Part shown: in pieces, positions 8,777-17,338 of the stretch
How positions within the stretch are numbered: position 1 is the stretch's first letter
Layout of the letters: each line of letters begins with the position of its first letter
NCBI RefSeq assembly: GCF_003248515.1
Contig: NZ_QFOB01000001.1
Location: 62,001 to 126,000 of the forward strand
Direction of reading: 5' to 3'
DNA: 64,000 nt
Source of the DNA: Sphingomonas sp.
GTDB lineage: Bacteria; Pseudomonadota; Alphaproteobacteria; Sphingomonadales; Sphingomonadaceae
The notes under the pieces: generated by a model
Told to the model about the DNA's origin: nothing
Seen by the model: only the letters and a program-made list of their open reading frames with translations
The model's database searches: none
Position numbers and translations under genes: made by a program

Positions 8777-10177
8777 CTAATTGCGTGGATCGCGCGTCGT
8801 CCAGACGCCGCGCCGGCATATGACGAAGCGGTAATAAAGGATCGATATCGCCACCTGCGCGCCCGTGGCGATCAGGCCCGGCCGCCCCTCCTCGACATCC
8901 CACCAGCTCGCCCAGACCACATAGATCAGCGCCGCCAGCGTCAGGACGGGTGCCAGCGGAAACAGCGGCATGCGATAGACGGCATGCGCTGTCGCGCCCG
9001 TCCTGCGCCCGACGAGCGCCGCCAGCGCGATGGCGGCATAGGTGAGGACGAGGCCGGCGCCGCTCAGCACCAGCAGCAGATCCAGCGGCAGCAGACAGCA
9101 GAGCAGACCCGCAGCGCCGATCACCAATGTCGCGATCCAGGGCGAGCCCAGACGAGGGTGAATCGCCTGCAGCCGGATATCGAGCCGGCCGCCCCACACG
9201 CCATCGCGCGCGGTGGAATAGAAGAATCGCGCGAACGCCAACACCGAAACGATCGCCGCATTGGCGATCGCGAGTGCCACGCCAGCCGCCACCCAATTCC
9301 CCATGGCCCTGCCGCCGCGCATCGCCACCAGCGCGCCGAACGGATCCTCGCCGGTGAGGAAGGTGCCGAGGTCCGGCGCGCCGATCAACGCGGCGGCGAC
9401 CGGCACGATCTCCGTCACCAGCACCAGCACCAGCGCGAGCAGCACCACGCCGCCGATCCGGCGCGGGGCATCGCGCATGTCCTCGCCAAAATAGACGGCC
9501 ATGCCATAGCCGTTGAGCGCGAAGATCGCGATCGTCGTGGCGGTGCCGATCGCGGCCGGAGTGGCGGGCACGAGGCCCGACGCACCCGGCATCTGCGGAT
9601 GGAGGAGCAGGGCGAGGGGATCGTGCGCGGGAACGGCCAATCCCGCCCAGACCAGGGCCGCAAGCGCGATCAGCTCCACGATCAGGAAGAGGCCGGTGAC
9701 GAGCGCGTTGGTGCGGATGTTGAGCAGCCCCACGCCGGTCGCCACTGCCACCAGCGCGAGCGCGACCGGCACCTGCGGCAGGCCGGGAAAAACGCGGGCG
9801 AGCACGTCGCTCACCCCCAGCGCCACCACCGGGGTGAAAATCAGATTGTTGACCACGTTCACGCCCAGCACGACGAAGCCCGTCGTCGGCCCGAGGGTGC
9901 GCGCCACCATCACATATTCGCCGCCCGCGATCGGCCAGGCGGAGGAAAGCTCCGCATAGACATAAGCGGTCGCGACGCAGACGAGCGCGGCGATCGCCAG
10001 CGCGATCAGCGTGCCCGATCCGGCCGCACGCAGCATGCCGGGCACGATCACGAAGACGGAGGATGCCGGCGTCGTCGCCGAAAGCGTGAGGAACAGGACG
10101 CCCGCCACGCCGAGCGAGCGGGGCAGGCCCGGCAGCCCGTGGGGCACGGGCGGCAGCTTGTGCGGTTCGATCTCCAT
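8777..10177 (-). CDS. APC superfamily amino acid permease
   Basis: Integral membrane transporter of 466 residues with about 12 hydrophobic segments. The first helix holds LGVAGVLFLTLSATTPASSVF, the place of the unwound TM1 substrate site in the APC fold, and AELSSAWPIAGGEYVMVARTLGP is the conserved TM2-loop-TM3 consensus of the family. It should import an amino acid or related amine in symport; the substrate cannot be read from the sequence. ATG at 10177. It is a single gene between the pump operon and rmuC, all on the minus strand, separated by 98 bases from rmuC and 180 from mdtA. Confidence 0.85.
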   Translation of the reverse strand: MEIEPHKLPPVPHGLPGLPRSLGVAGVLFLTLSATTPASSVFVIVPGMLRAAGSGTLIALAIAALVCVATAYVYAELSSAWPIAGGEYVMVARTLGPTTGFVVLGVNVVNNLIFTPVVALGVSDVLARVFPGLPQVPVALALVAVATGVGLLNIRTNALVTGLFLIVELIALAALVWAGLAVPAHDPLALLLHPQMPGASGLVPATPAAIGTATTIAIFALNGYGMAVYFGEDMRDAPRRIGGVVLLALVLVLVTEIVPVAAALIGAPDLGTFLTGEDPFGALVAMRGGRAMGNWVAAGVALAIANAAIVSVLAFARFFYSTARDGVWGGRLDIRLQAIHPRLGSPWIATLVIGAAGLLCCLLPLDLLLVLSGAGLVLTYAAIALAALVGRRTGATAHAVYRMPLFPLAPVLTLAALIYVVWASWWDVEEGRPGLIATGAQVAISILYYRFVICRRGVWTTRDPRN

Positions 10178-10275
10178 CAGCGCGATCGCGCCGGGGGCAC
10201 CCCCGGAGGGCCGCCGATTCGATCATTCCCCGCCATAGCCCCCCGGCCCCGTCCGATTCCGTCGTCCCGCTGCGC

Positions 10276-11730
10276 CTATTCCGCCGCTTCGGCCGGAAGT
10301 TCGGGCGTGGTCGCCAGCTTCGTCAGCGGGCGCACCGTCTGCTCCACCATCGGCAGCGGATCGATGCTCTTGCCGGCCGTGTCGATCTTCAGCGCCTCGA
10401 AGCGCTTGGCCTGCGTCAGCACCTGGCTTTCCAGCGATCCCACGAAATCATTGTAGGCGCCGGTCGCCTGATTCAGGTTCTTGCCCAGCCGCGTCACATG
10501 ATCGCCCATCTTGGCGAGGCGGGCATAGAGATCCTTGCCGAGCTTGCCGATCTCCTCCGCCTGGCGCGCCAACCCCTCCTGCCGCCACATGCCGGCCATC
10601 ACCTTGGCCAGCGCCAGCATGTTGATCGTCGAGGCGATGATCACGCCCGATCGGAACGCCTGCTCGATCAGGTCCGGCGCACGCTCGGCGGCGGCGGACA
10701 GGAAATGCTCGCCCGGCACGAACATGATGACGAAATCGGGCGAAAGATCGAATTGCCGCCAATATCCCTTGCGGCCGAGATCGGCGGCATAGGCCTTCAT
10801 CGCATCGGCATGTTTCAGGAGGAGCGCGGCGCGAACCGCCTCATCCTCCTCGTCATAGGCCTGCTCGAAATGGACGAGCGGGCATTTGACGTCGACCACG
10901 ATGGTGCGCCCGCCGGGCAGGTTGATCACGCAATCGGGGCGCAGCTGGCGCTCGCCATCGCTGATGCTCGTCTGCAGCGAGAAATCGACATTCTCGGTCA
11001 TCCCCGCCGATTCGAGGATCGTGCGCAGCTGCTCCTCGCCCCAGCGGCCGCGATGCTTGGGGCTGGATCGCAGCACGTTCGTGAGCCGTGCCGTCTCGCG
11101 CCGCACCACTTCATTGCCCTGCGCAAGCTGGGCCACCGCCTCCTTCAGCCCGCCATAGGAATCGACGCGCGCCTTCTCGATCGCGCCCAATTTCTCGTCA
11201 TATTGCTTCAGCGTCGTCTCGACCGGCTGGAGCAGCGCCTTCAACTGCGCCTCGCTTTTCTCGCCCGCCTGCGCGAAGCGCTGGTCCGCGCGCTCCAGAA
11301 ACTGTTTCTGCGCGTCGCCCAGCGCCTTGCCGGCCAGTTCCTGAAAGCGCGCGTCGAGCTGCGCGCCCATGTCGCGCATCTGATCGATCTGCGCCGCATG
11401 CGCCCGCGCGCGCTCCGCCTCGCCCCGCTCGAACGCAGCCTTCTCGGCGGCAAGGCCATTTGCGCGCCCCTGCTCCTCACGGAGCGCCGCCTCCAGCGCA
11501 TCGACCCGGCCCGCGATCGTCCGCGCCTCTACCAGATCCAGCCGCGCCGCATCACGCTCGGCACGGCACACATCCCGCTCGCGGGTCAGCCCTTCCACCA
11601 TCAGCCGCAGGGGCGGCAGTTCGGCGGCACTCCGCTCGGCAGCCGCCAGCGGGCCTGCCCGCAGCAGCCAGCCGATCGCCGCCCCCAGCAGCAGCGCTCC
11701 CAGCGCGATCAGGACCACCGCGATCGACAT
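10276..11730 (-). CDS. rmuC: DNA recombination protein RmuC homologue
   Basis: RmuC-family protein of 484 residues, linked in E. coli to limiting inversions at short inverted repeats; a nuclease role is predicted but not firmly shown. Residues 2-24 form a membrane anchor, followed by a long Ala/Glu/Arg-rich coiled coil to about residue 190. The C-terminal half is the PD-(D/E)XK-like RmuC domain: KHRGRWGEEQL, then RPDCVINLPGGRTIVVDVKCPL with the Asp and Lys of the nuclease-like core, then FVPGEHFL. A GTG two codons upstream is also possible, but the GAGG at 5 bases before the ATG at 11730 favours the ATG. Confidence 0.92.
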   Translation of the reverse strand: MSIAVVLIALGALLLGAAIGWLLRAGPLAAAERSAAELPPLRLMVEGLTRERDVCRAERDAARLDLVEARTIAGRVDALEAALREEQGRANGLAAEKAAFERGEAERARAHAAQIDQMRDMGAQLDARFQELAGKALGDAQKQFLERADQRFAQAGEKSEAQLKALLQPVETTLKQYDEKLGAIEKARVDSYGGLKEAVAQLAQGNEVVRRETARLTNVLRSSPKHRGRWGEEQLRTILESAGMTENVDFSLQTSISDGERQLRPDCVINLPGGRTIVVDVKCPLVHFEQAYDEEDEAVRAALLLKHADAMKAYAADLGRKGYWRQFDLSPDFVIMFVPGEHFLSAAAERAPDLIEQAFRSGVIIASTINMLALAKVMAGMWRQEGLARQAEEIGKLGKDLYARLAKMGDHVTRLGKNLNQATGAYNDFVGSLESQVLTQAKRFEALKIDTAGKSIDPLPMVEQTVRPLTKLATTPELPAEAAE

Positions 11731-11852
11731 CCACACCTCATCCGGAACATTATGCGAACTTGCCTCGGCGCCCGTTCAATTGCAAGCTGGCAGGAACGCA
11801 GGGCCGCCCCCGCTGTTGGGGGAAAGAATGGCCCGCGAGCAGGAGAGCGCCC

Positions 11853-12242
11853 ATGTCCGTCCGCAAGATGATCGGTCTTCACCCCAAGGTTGCCGGCCAC
11901 ATCAACGAGCCTCTCGCGCTCGCCGCCAAGCACGCAATGTATTGCGCCCTCTTCTGCACCTCCTGCGCCGATGCCTGCTCGGCCGAAGGCATGGACATGT
12001 CGCAGTGCATCCGCACCTGCATGGATTGCGCGGACGTGTGCACGGCGGCGGCGAAGGTGGCGACGCGCATGACCGGGGATGACGATGCGATGGTGCGCGC
12101 CACGCTCACCGCCTGCATCGAGGCATGCATGATCTGCGCCGCCGAATGCGACAAGCATGCGCACGAACATTGCGCGCTGTGCGCCACGATGTGCCGCGAA
12201 TGCGCCGATGATTGCCGCGAGGCGCTGGCCACCCTGCACTGA
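11853..12242 (+). CDS. Four-helix-bundle copper-storage-like protein (Csp/DUF326 family)
   Basis: Small protein of 129 residues with 17 Cys, mostly in CxxxC or CxxC spacing along predicted helices (YCALFCTSC, CIRTCMDCADVC, CIEACMICAAEC, CALCATMCRECADDC). This is the pattern of the Csp copper-storage proteins, which bind many Cu(I) ions inside a four-helix bundle. There is no signal peptide, so it resembles the cytosolic Csp3 type rather than the exported Csp1 type. AGGAG about 8 bases before the ATG supports the start. It stands alone between rmuC (divergent) and def (convergent). Copper specificity is inferred from the family. Confidence 0.85.
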   Translation: MSVRKMIGLHPKVAGHINEPLALAAKHAMYCALFCTSCADACSAEGMDMSQCIRTCMDCADVCTAAAKVATRMTGDDDAMVRATLTACIEACMICAAECDKHAHEHCALCATMCRECADDCREALATLH

Positions 12243-12475
12243 GGAAGGCCCTCGACCCCATCCACCCCGCCGTGAACCGCTCGGGCCTCCGTTCATCAGG
12301 AACGGGGGGATCGCGGACTATCCTGCTCCCGAATGCGCGGGAGCAGGCCGGCTTCTCGCTCGAAAGGTATGGATCGAACCCGTTTCGGGCTTCCGGCACC
12401 GGCATCGCTGCCCGGCGCACGCCTTGGATCAGGGATGCCGAAATAGGCCCGGCATGAAGCGAGCCCGGGGGCGGC

Positions 12476-13009
12476 TTATGCCGCGCGGCGCAGCTTGCGG
12501 GCCTTTTCCAGCTTCTTCAGCACCATGTCGCGCTTCAGCTTCGACAGGTGATCGATGAAGAGGACGCCCTCCAGATGGTCCATTTCGTGCTGGAGGCAGG
12601 TGGCAAGCATGCCTTCGATACGCTCGTCATGCTGCACGCCATCCTCGTCCAGCCAGCGCGCCTGGATCGCCACCGGGCGCTCCACATCGGCATATTGATC
12701 GGGCACAGAGAGGCAGCCCTCATTGTAGACGGACTTGTCCTCGGCCGGATCGCTGAGTTCGGGATTGATGAAGACGCGCGGTTCGCGAATGCGCTCGCCA
12801 TCCTCGCCTTCCTGCTCCTGCAGGTCGATCACCAGCACGCGCTTTGGCACGCCGATCTGCACCGCCGCCAGGCCGATGCCCGGCGCGTCATACATCGTTT
12901 CGAACATGTCCGCGATCAGCGCCCGCAGATCGTCGTCCACCGTGTCCACGGGAACGGATTTCACGCGCAGCCGGGGATCCGGCGCCTCAAGGATCGGGCG
13001 AATGGCCAT
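12476..13009 (-). CDS. def: Peptide deformylase
   Basis: Removes the N-formyl group from nascent proteins in the cytosol. The 177-residue protein has all three metal and catalytic motifs: motif 1 GIGLAAVQIG, motif 2 EGCLSVP (Cys ligand), motif 3 HEMDHLEG (two His ligands and the catalytic Glu). Length and motif spacing fit class I bacterial enzymes. The C-terminal tail (KLKRDMVLKKLEKARKLRR) is basic, as is common in alphaproteobacteria. ATG at 13009. Its pathway partner fmt is nearby (16169-17080) but not in the same operon. Confidence 0.97.
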   Translation of the reverse strand: MAIRPILEAPDPRLRVKSVPVDTVDDDLRALIADMFETMYDAPGIGLAAVQIGVPKRVLVIDLQEQEGEDGERIREPRVFINPELSDPAEDKSVYNEGCLSVPDQYADVERPVAIQARWLDEDGVQHDERIEGMLATCLQHEMDHLEGVLFIDHLSKLKRDMVLKKLEKARKLRRAA

Positions 13010-13131
13010 GCCGGCTATTTATGCGCGGGTGAAACCGCCTTCAACCCGCCACGATCGATCAGCATGATCGATCCTTCCGCATGGCCCCGGCAGAGCAGCG
13101 GGGCTGGGCATGGGAAATTGGGAAGACGGCG

Positions 13132-13554
13132 ATGCTGGACAGGATATTCACGTGGATCTCGTCGAAGATCGCCTTCGCCACCGGCCAACCGCTCGCCTTC
13201 GTCGCGGCACTGAGCGTGATCCTGCTATGGGGGCTGACCGGCCCGATCTTCCATTATTCCGATACGTGGCAGCTCGTAGTGAACACCGCGACCACGATCG
13301 TCACCTTCCTCATGGTGTTCCTGATCCAGAATTCGCAGAATCGCGATGCCGCCGCGATGCAGGCCAAGCTGGACGAGCTGATTCGCGCGATCGACGATGC
13401 GCGCGGCCAGTTCATCGGCATCGAACACAAGACGGAACGCGAGATCGAGAAGATTCGCGCCGAGCTGGAACTGGAATGTCAGGACGATCAGGAGATCGCG
13501 TCGAACAAGCCGAACAGCAACGAATATCTCCGCCACCTTATCCGCCGCCGCTGA
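13132..13554 (+). CDS. Low-affinity iron permease family membrane protein
   Basis: 140-residue protein with two hydrophobic segments (FVAALSVILLWGLTGPIF and LVVNTATTIVTFLMVFLIQ), followed by NSQNRDAAAMQAKLDELIRAI and a charged helical tail. That order (TM, TM, QNSQNRD, KLDELI) is characteristic of the PF04120 family, named after a yeast low-affinity iron transporter; the bacterial members have no proven iron role. The chosen ATG (13132) has GGAAG about 7 bases upstream and starts with LDRIFTWIS as in relatives; an in-frame ATG at 13081 would add 17 residues. Single gene. Confidence 0.75.
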   Translation: MLDRIFTWISSKIAFATGQPLAFVAALSVILLWGLTGPIFHYSDTWQLVVNTATTIVTFLMVFLIQNSQNRDAAAMQAKLDELIRAIDDARGQFIGIEHKTEREIEKIRAELELECQDDQEIASNKPNSNEYLRHLIRRR

Positions 13555-13862
13555 TATCCCTGCCGGAATCCCGAATATTCATGCATTTCCGGGCGGGACT
13601 CCCGTGGCCCGGAAAACCGTGCTTTTCGACCTTTGTCTAATCACGCTTAGGCTGGAATTAACCGACTCACCCTAGAGAAGATCGTGCAGGCCGAACGTCC
13701 CCTCGGCCTCCATCCGAAGATCATTCCAGTATCGTTGCGTGCGCATAGCCGCTCGCCGCGGCCCCGTTTCGGCCGCGGCGAGCATCTTGCCCTTCGGCGG
13801 TTGCCTAGCCGGGGTCGTGATCCCTATCTCGGGGCCACGAACCGCGCTGCAAGAGGCCATTG
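13555..13862. other. Intergenic region upstream of trxB
   Basis: 308 bases without a convincing gene. It should hold the trxB promoter, but no clear -35/-10 pair stands out. The one structure seen is a perfect 13-bp inverted repeat (13751-13763 with 13771-13783). Confidence 0.5.
13751..13783. repeat. Perfect 13-bp inverted repeat upstream of trxB
   Basis: GCTCGCCGCGGCC at 13751-13763 pairs with 13771-13783 across a 7-base loop. The stem is GC-rich and lacks a following T run on either strand, so it is not a standard intrinsic terminator. It lies 80 bases before trxB. Confidence 0.6.
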
Positions 13863-14873
13863 ATGACCGCCGTCCACTCCACCCGCATGCTGATCCTGGG
13901 ATCAGGCCCCGCCGGGCTTTCCGCCGCCATCTATGGCGCGCGCGCCGGCCTTTCGCCGATCGTCGTCCAGGGGCTCCAGCCCGGCGGCCAGCTCACCATC
14001 ACCACCGATGTCGAAAATTATCCCGGCTTCCGCGAAGTCATCCAGGGGCCTTGGCTGATGGAGGAGATGCAGGCCCAGGCCGAACATGTCGGCGCCACGA
14101 TGATGTGGGATACGATCGTCGATGTCGATCTTTCCGAACGCCCCTTCACGCTGAAGGGCGATGGCGGCACCGTCTATAAATGCGACACGCTCGTCATCGC
14201 CACCGGCGCGCAGGCCAAGTGGCTGGGCGCACCTGGCGAGGCGGAGCTGGGCGGCAAGGGCGTCTCGGCCTGCGCCACCTGCGACGGCTTCTTCTATCGC
14301 GGCAAGAAGGTGGCCGTGATCGGCGGCGGCAACACCGCCGTGGAAGAGGCGCTGTACCTCACCAATCACAGCCATGACGTGACGCTCATCCACCGCCGCG
14401 ATTCGCTGCGCGCCGAGAAGATCCTGCAGGAGCGGCTGTTCAAGCATCAATCGATCAACGTGCTGTGGAACAAGGAGGTCGCCCGCTTCGTGGAAGGCGA
14501 TGGCGCGGCCGGTCTGGTCGCGATCGAACTGCGCGACACGCAGACGGGCGCACTCAGCCTGCTGGACGTGGACGGCGGCTTCGTCGCGATCGGCCATTCG
14601 CCGGCCACCGCCATCTTCCAGGGCACGGGCCTCGATCTCGACGAGGAGGGCTATATCAACGCCCGCCCCGGCACGAGCCTCACCAACATTCCCGGCGTGT
14701 TCGCGGCGGGCGACGTGATGGACAAGGTCTATCGCCAGGCGATCACCGCCGCCGGCACGGGCTGCATGGCCGCGCTGGATGCCGAACGCTTCCTCCAGGC
14801 AGCCGATTATCCCGTGCCGGAGGACGAGGCGGCCGGCCATCCCGTCGATCCGATGATCGAGCATGCGGGATAG
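13863..14873 (+). CDS. trxB: Thioredoxin-disulfide reductase
   Basis: Cytosolic flavoprotein, 336 residues, transferring electrons from NADPH to thioredoxin. An FAD-binding GSGPAGLSAAIYGARAG lies near the N-terminus, the redox-active CATC in ACATCDGFFYRGKK near residue 138, and the NADPH-binding VIGGGNTAVEEALYL just after it; GVFAAGDVMD closes the FAD domain. Length and order match low-molecular-weight bacterial TrxB. ATG at 13863 is preferred over the TTG one codon upstream because AGAGG lies 7 bases before it. Single gene. Confidence 0.97.
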   Translation: MTAVHSTRMLILGSGPAGLSAAIYGARAGLSPIVVQGLQPGGQLTITTDVENYPGFREVIQGPWLMEEMQAQAEHVGATMMWDTIVDVDLSERPFTLKGDGGTVYKCDTLVIATGAQAKWLGAPGEAELGGKGVSACATCDGFFYRGKKVAVIGGGNTAVEEALYLTNHSHDVTLIHRRDSLRAEKILQERLFKHQSINVLWNKEVARFVEGDGAAGLVAIELRDTQTGALSLLDVDGGFVAIGHSPATAIFQGTGLDLDEEGYINARPGTSLTNIPGVFAAGDVMDKVYRQAITAAGTGCMAALDAERFLQAADYPVPEDEAAGHPVDPMIEHAG

Positions 14874-14933
14874 GCACCCGCTTCACCACGCCCGCTGCCC
14901 GGCGTAGGATCGCCGGACTCGAGAGGGGAGAGG

Positions 14934-15392
14934 ATGGCGATGGGGATGCGGGCTTTCGCGGCATGGTTCGTGCCGGCGGCCATGCTGGCGGCCGGCGCGG
15001 CGCAGGCGGGGCCGATCCAGCCCGGCCTGTGGGAAATCACCTCGCGCGTGGAGACGATCAGCATCCCCAATGCGCCACCCGCCGTCGCGCAGGCGATGCG
15101 CGGCCGGCCCACCAGCATCCGCAGCTGCGTCACGCCCGATCAGGCCCAACAGGGCCCGCGCGAGATGATGAAGGGGGACAAGAGCTGCACCGTCACGCGC
15201 TACAGGATGGTGGGCGGCGCGTTTGACAGCGAAATCACCTGCAAGCGCCCCACCGGCACGATGACGGCAAGCTCCTCCGGCCGCTACACGCCGACGAGCT
15301 TCACCGCGCGCAGCCAGACGAAGGCCACCGGCCAGATGGCGATGGCCATGACCGCCACGCTCAGCGGCAAGCGCGTGGGGCCCTGCAAATAG
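14934..15392 (+). CDS. Exported DUF3617-family protein
   Basis: 152-residue protein with a signal peptide (hydrophobic run to about residue 25, cleavage near AQA-G). The mature part starts PIQPGLWEITSRVE, the typical PGLWE motif of DUF3617, and has conserved Cys residues (SCVTPDQA, SCTVTRYRM, ITCKRP, last CK). These periplasmic proteins are frequent in sphingomonads and have no known function. The ATG follows GAGGGGAGAGG directly; ATG at 14940 is an alternative with better spacing. Single gene, convergent with truA. Confidence 0.82.
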   Translation: MAMGMRAFAAWFVPAAMLAAGAAQAGPIQPGLWEITSRVETISIPNAPPAVAQAMRGRPTSIRSCVTPDQAQQGPREMMKGDKSCTVTRYRMVGGAFDSEITCKRPTGTMTASSSGRYTPTSFTARSQTKATGQMAMAMTATLSGKRVGPCK

Positions 15393-15434
15393 GGAGGGTT
15401 CCCTTCACCGTGCGGTGTCGCGCGCCATCGTCCC

Positions 15435-16172
15435 TCAATATGTCGCATCCACGAAATACAGGCCGTCCGGCGGCGCGTTCAGCCCCAGCGCGGCGCGATC
15501 GCGCGCCTCCAGCGCGGCGCTGAGATCCGCCGCGCTCCATTGCCCCTGCCCCACGAGGGCGAGGCAACCGACCATCGAGCGCACCTGATGGTGGAGGAAG
15601 GAGCGTGCCCCCGCTTCCACCAGCACATGATCGCCCTCGCGCCGCACGGAGAGCCGGTCGAGCGATTTGACCGGGCTTTCCGCCTGGCAGTGCGCCGAGC
15701 GGAAGGTGGTGAAATCGTGCCGGCCGACCAGGATCTGCGCGGCCGCGTGCATCGCCGCTGCGTCCAGCGGCCGCGCGATCCGCCAGGCCCGCCCCCTCTC
15801 CAGCGCGAGCGGCGCGCGCCGGTTCACGATCCGGTAGAGATAGGAACGGCCGAGGCAGGAGAAGCGCGCATGCCAGTCATCGGCCACCGCCTCACACGCC
15901 AGGATCGCCACCGGCTGCGGCTTCAGCTTCGCGTTCAGCGCCTCCATCAGCCGGAAGGGCGCGATGTCCTTCGCGACATCGACATGCGCCACCATGCCCA
16001 GCCCGTGCACGCCCGCATCGGTGCGCCCGGCGGCGTGGACGGCGGTTTCCTCGCCGGTCACCGCGTGAACAGCCACTTCGATCGCCTGCTGCACGCTCGG
16101 CCCGTGCGCCTGCCGCTGCCAGCCCATGTAAGGCCCGCCATCAAACTCCACGGCAAGGCGGAAACGCGTCAC
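15435..16172 (-). CDS. truA: tRNA pseudouridine(38-40) synthase TruA
   Basis: Makes pseudouridine at positions 38-40 of the tRNA anticodon arm. The 245-residue protein begins TRFRLAVEFDGGPYMGWQRQ and contains AAGRTDAGVHGLGMVAHVD, where the RTDAGVH Asp is the catalytic residue; FLHHQVRSMVG is the conserved C-terminal motif. The GTG at 16172 is taken as start because it overlaps the fmt stop (GTGA) and gives the usual family N-terminus. Translationally coupled downstream of fmt. Confidence 0.96.
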   Translation of the reverse strand: MTRFRLAVEFDGGPYMGWQRQAHGPSVQQAIEVAVHAVTGEETAVHAAGRTDAGVHGLGMVAHVDVAKDIAPFRLMEALNAKLKPQPVAILACEAVADDWHARFSCLGRSYLYRIVNRRAPLALERGRAWRIARPLDAAAMHAAAQILVGRHDFTTFRSAHCQAESPVKSLDRLSVRREGDHVLVEAGARSFLHHQVRSMVGCLALVGQGQWSAADLSAALEARDRAALGLNAPPDGLYFVDATY

Positions 16173-17080
16173 GCGCCCGCCAGCCGCGTGCCCGCGGGAA
16201 CCGCGAAACCGCGCAGCAATTCCGCAACCGACATCGCCCCCCGCCCCGCGCGCTGAACCCTGCCGGGTGCGATCGCGCCTGTGCCGCACGCGATGGTCAG
16301 CGCGTCATCCAGCACCGTTCCCGGCTCGCCACGGCCGTCGGCCACCTCTGCCGCCAGCACGCGCACGCGCTCGCCCTGCGTCTCGAAGAAGGCGCCCGGC
16401 GCCGGATTGAAGGCGAGGATCTGCCGTACGACCTGCCCGGCCGGCGCCGAAAAATCGATCCGCGCCTCGGCCTTCTCGATCTTGGCCGCGTAGGTGACGC
16501 CCTCATCCGGCTGCGCGATCGCCGGAAAGGCATCGAAATCGGCCAGCACCTCCACCATCATTGCGGCACCCATCGCCGCCAGCTCGGCGGTCAGCTCGCC
16601 CGCCGTCTTGCCTGCCACCGGCGTCGAGCGGATCAGTCGCATCGGGCCGGTATCCAGCCCCTTTTCCATCTGCATGATCGTCACGCCCGTCTCGACATCG
16701 CCGGCGAGGATCGCGCGCTGCACCGGCGCCGCCCCCCGCCAGCGCGGCAACAGCGAGCCATGCACGTTGAGACAGCCGAGCCTGGGCGCATCCAGCACGG
16801 GCTGCGGCAGGATCAGGCCATAAGCCGCCACGATCGCCGCATCGAGGCCCAGCGCCACAAATTCCGCCTGCGCCTGCGGATCACGCAACGATACCGGGCA
16901 GCGCACCTCCAGCCCCAGCGCATCGGCCCTTTTGTGCACGGCCCCCGGCTGCGGCGCCTTGCCGCGCCCGGCCGGGCGCGGCGGCTGCGAATAGACGGCG
17001 GCGATATCATGCCCGGCCGCCACCAACGCATCGAGCGTCGGCACCGCGAAATCGGGCGTTCCCATGAAGGCGAGGCGCAT
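16169..17080 (-). CDS. fmt: Methionyl-tRNA formyltransferase
   Basis: Formylates initiator Met-tRNA in the cytosol using 10-formyl-THF. 303 residues: N-terminal MRLAFMGTPDFAVPTLDAL, the formyl-THF region with LGCLNVHGSLLPRWRGAAPVQ (catalytic Asn and His) and DAAIVAAYGLILPQPVL, plus the C-terminal OB-type domain from about residue 205. ATG at 17080 gives the standard start. It forms a two-gene operon with truA and faces recR; the gap between the divergent genes contains the 28-bp inverted repeat. Confidence 0.97.
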   Translation of the reverse strand: MRLAFMGTPDFAVPTLDALVAAGHDIAAVYSQPPRPAGRGKAPQPGAVHKRADALGLEVRCPVSLRDPQAQAEFVALGLDAAIVAAYGLILPQPVLDAPRLGCLNVHGSLLPRWRGAAPVQRAILAGDVETGVTIMQMEKGLDTGPMRLIRSTPVAGKTAGELTAELAAMGAAMMVEVLADFDAFPAIAQPDEGVTYAAKIEKAEARIDFSAPAGQVVRQILAFNPAPGAFFETQGERVRVLAAEVADGRGEPGTVLDDALTIACGTGAIAPGRVQRAGRGAMSVAELLRGFAVPAGTRLAGA

Positions 17081-17139
17081 GCCTGGCCGCTTAGAGCCTT
17101 GGGGGCCGTTTGAGAATGCGCGTTCGGCGTAAGGCTGTG

Positions 17140-17211
17140 CCGGCCCGCTCCCCCACCCGGCCTCCCAAACAGAATATCCTAGATGGGAGGCCGGGTGGGG
17201 GAGCGGGCCGG
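17140..17211. repeat. 28-bp perfect inverted repeat between fmt and recR
   Basis: 17140-17167 is perfectly complementary to 17184-17211, with a 16-base AT-richer loop (17168-17183). The arms are very GC-rich (CCGGCCCGCTCCCCCACCCG and so on). Two more G-T wobble pairs extend the base. It is too long for a normal protein operator and has no T tract. It lies between two divergent genes, so a terminator role is unlikely; a dispersed palindromic repeat or MITE-like element is more likely. Confidence 0.9.
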
Positions 17212-17222
17212 TGCCGCCTCCG

Positions 17223-17244
17223 AAATGCGCTCTTCCGCGCATTT
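17223..17244. repeat. Small stem-loop between fmt and recR
   Basis: AAATGCGC (17223-17230) pairs with GCGCATTT (17237-17244) across a 6-base loop, 11 bases after the large palindrome. Possibly part of the same repeat element or of the recR leader. Confidence 0.6.
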
Positions 17245-17338
17245 CCAAACAAACTCCCCGCACCGTCTCACCGAACTTGTTTCGGCATCCGGCTCCGGAT
17301 GTCGACGGCGGCACGGCAAGCCCCTATCTCTCCCCGCA

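Noticed and set aside
8586..10226. Long minus-strand frame over the APC permease
   Set aside because: Same strand but other frame; the overlapping frame gives a clear 12-helix transporter, this one only Arg/Gly/Ala-rich sequence.
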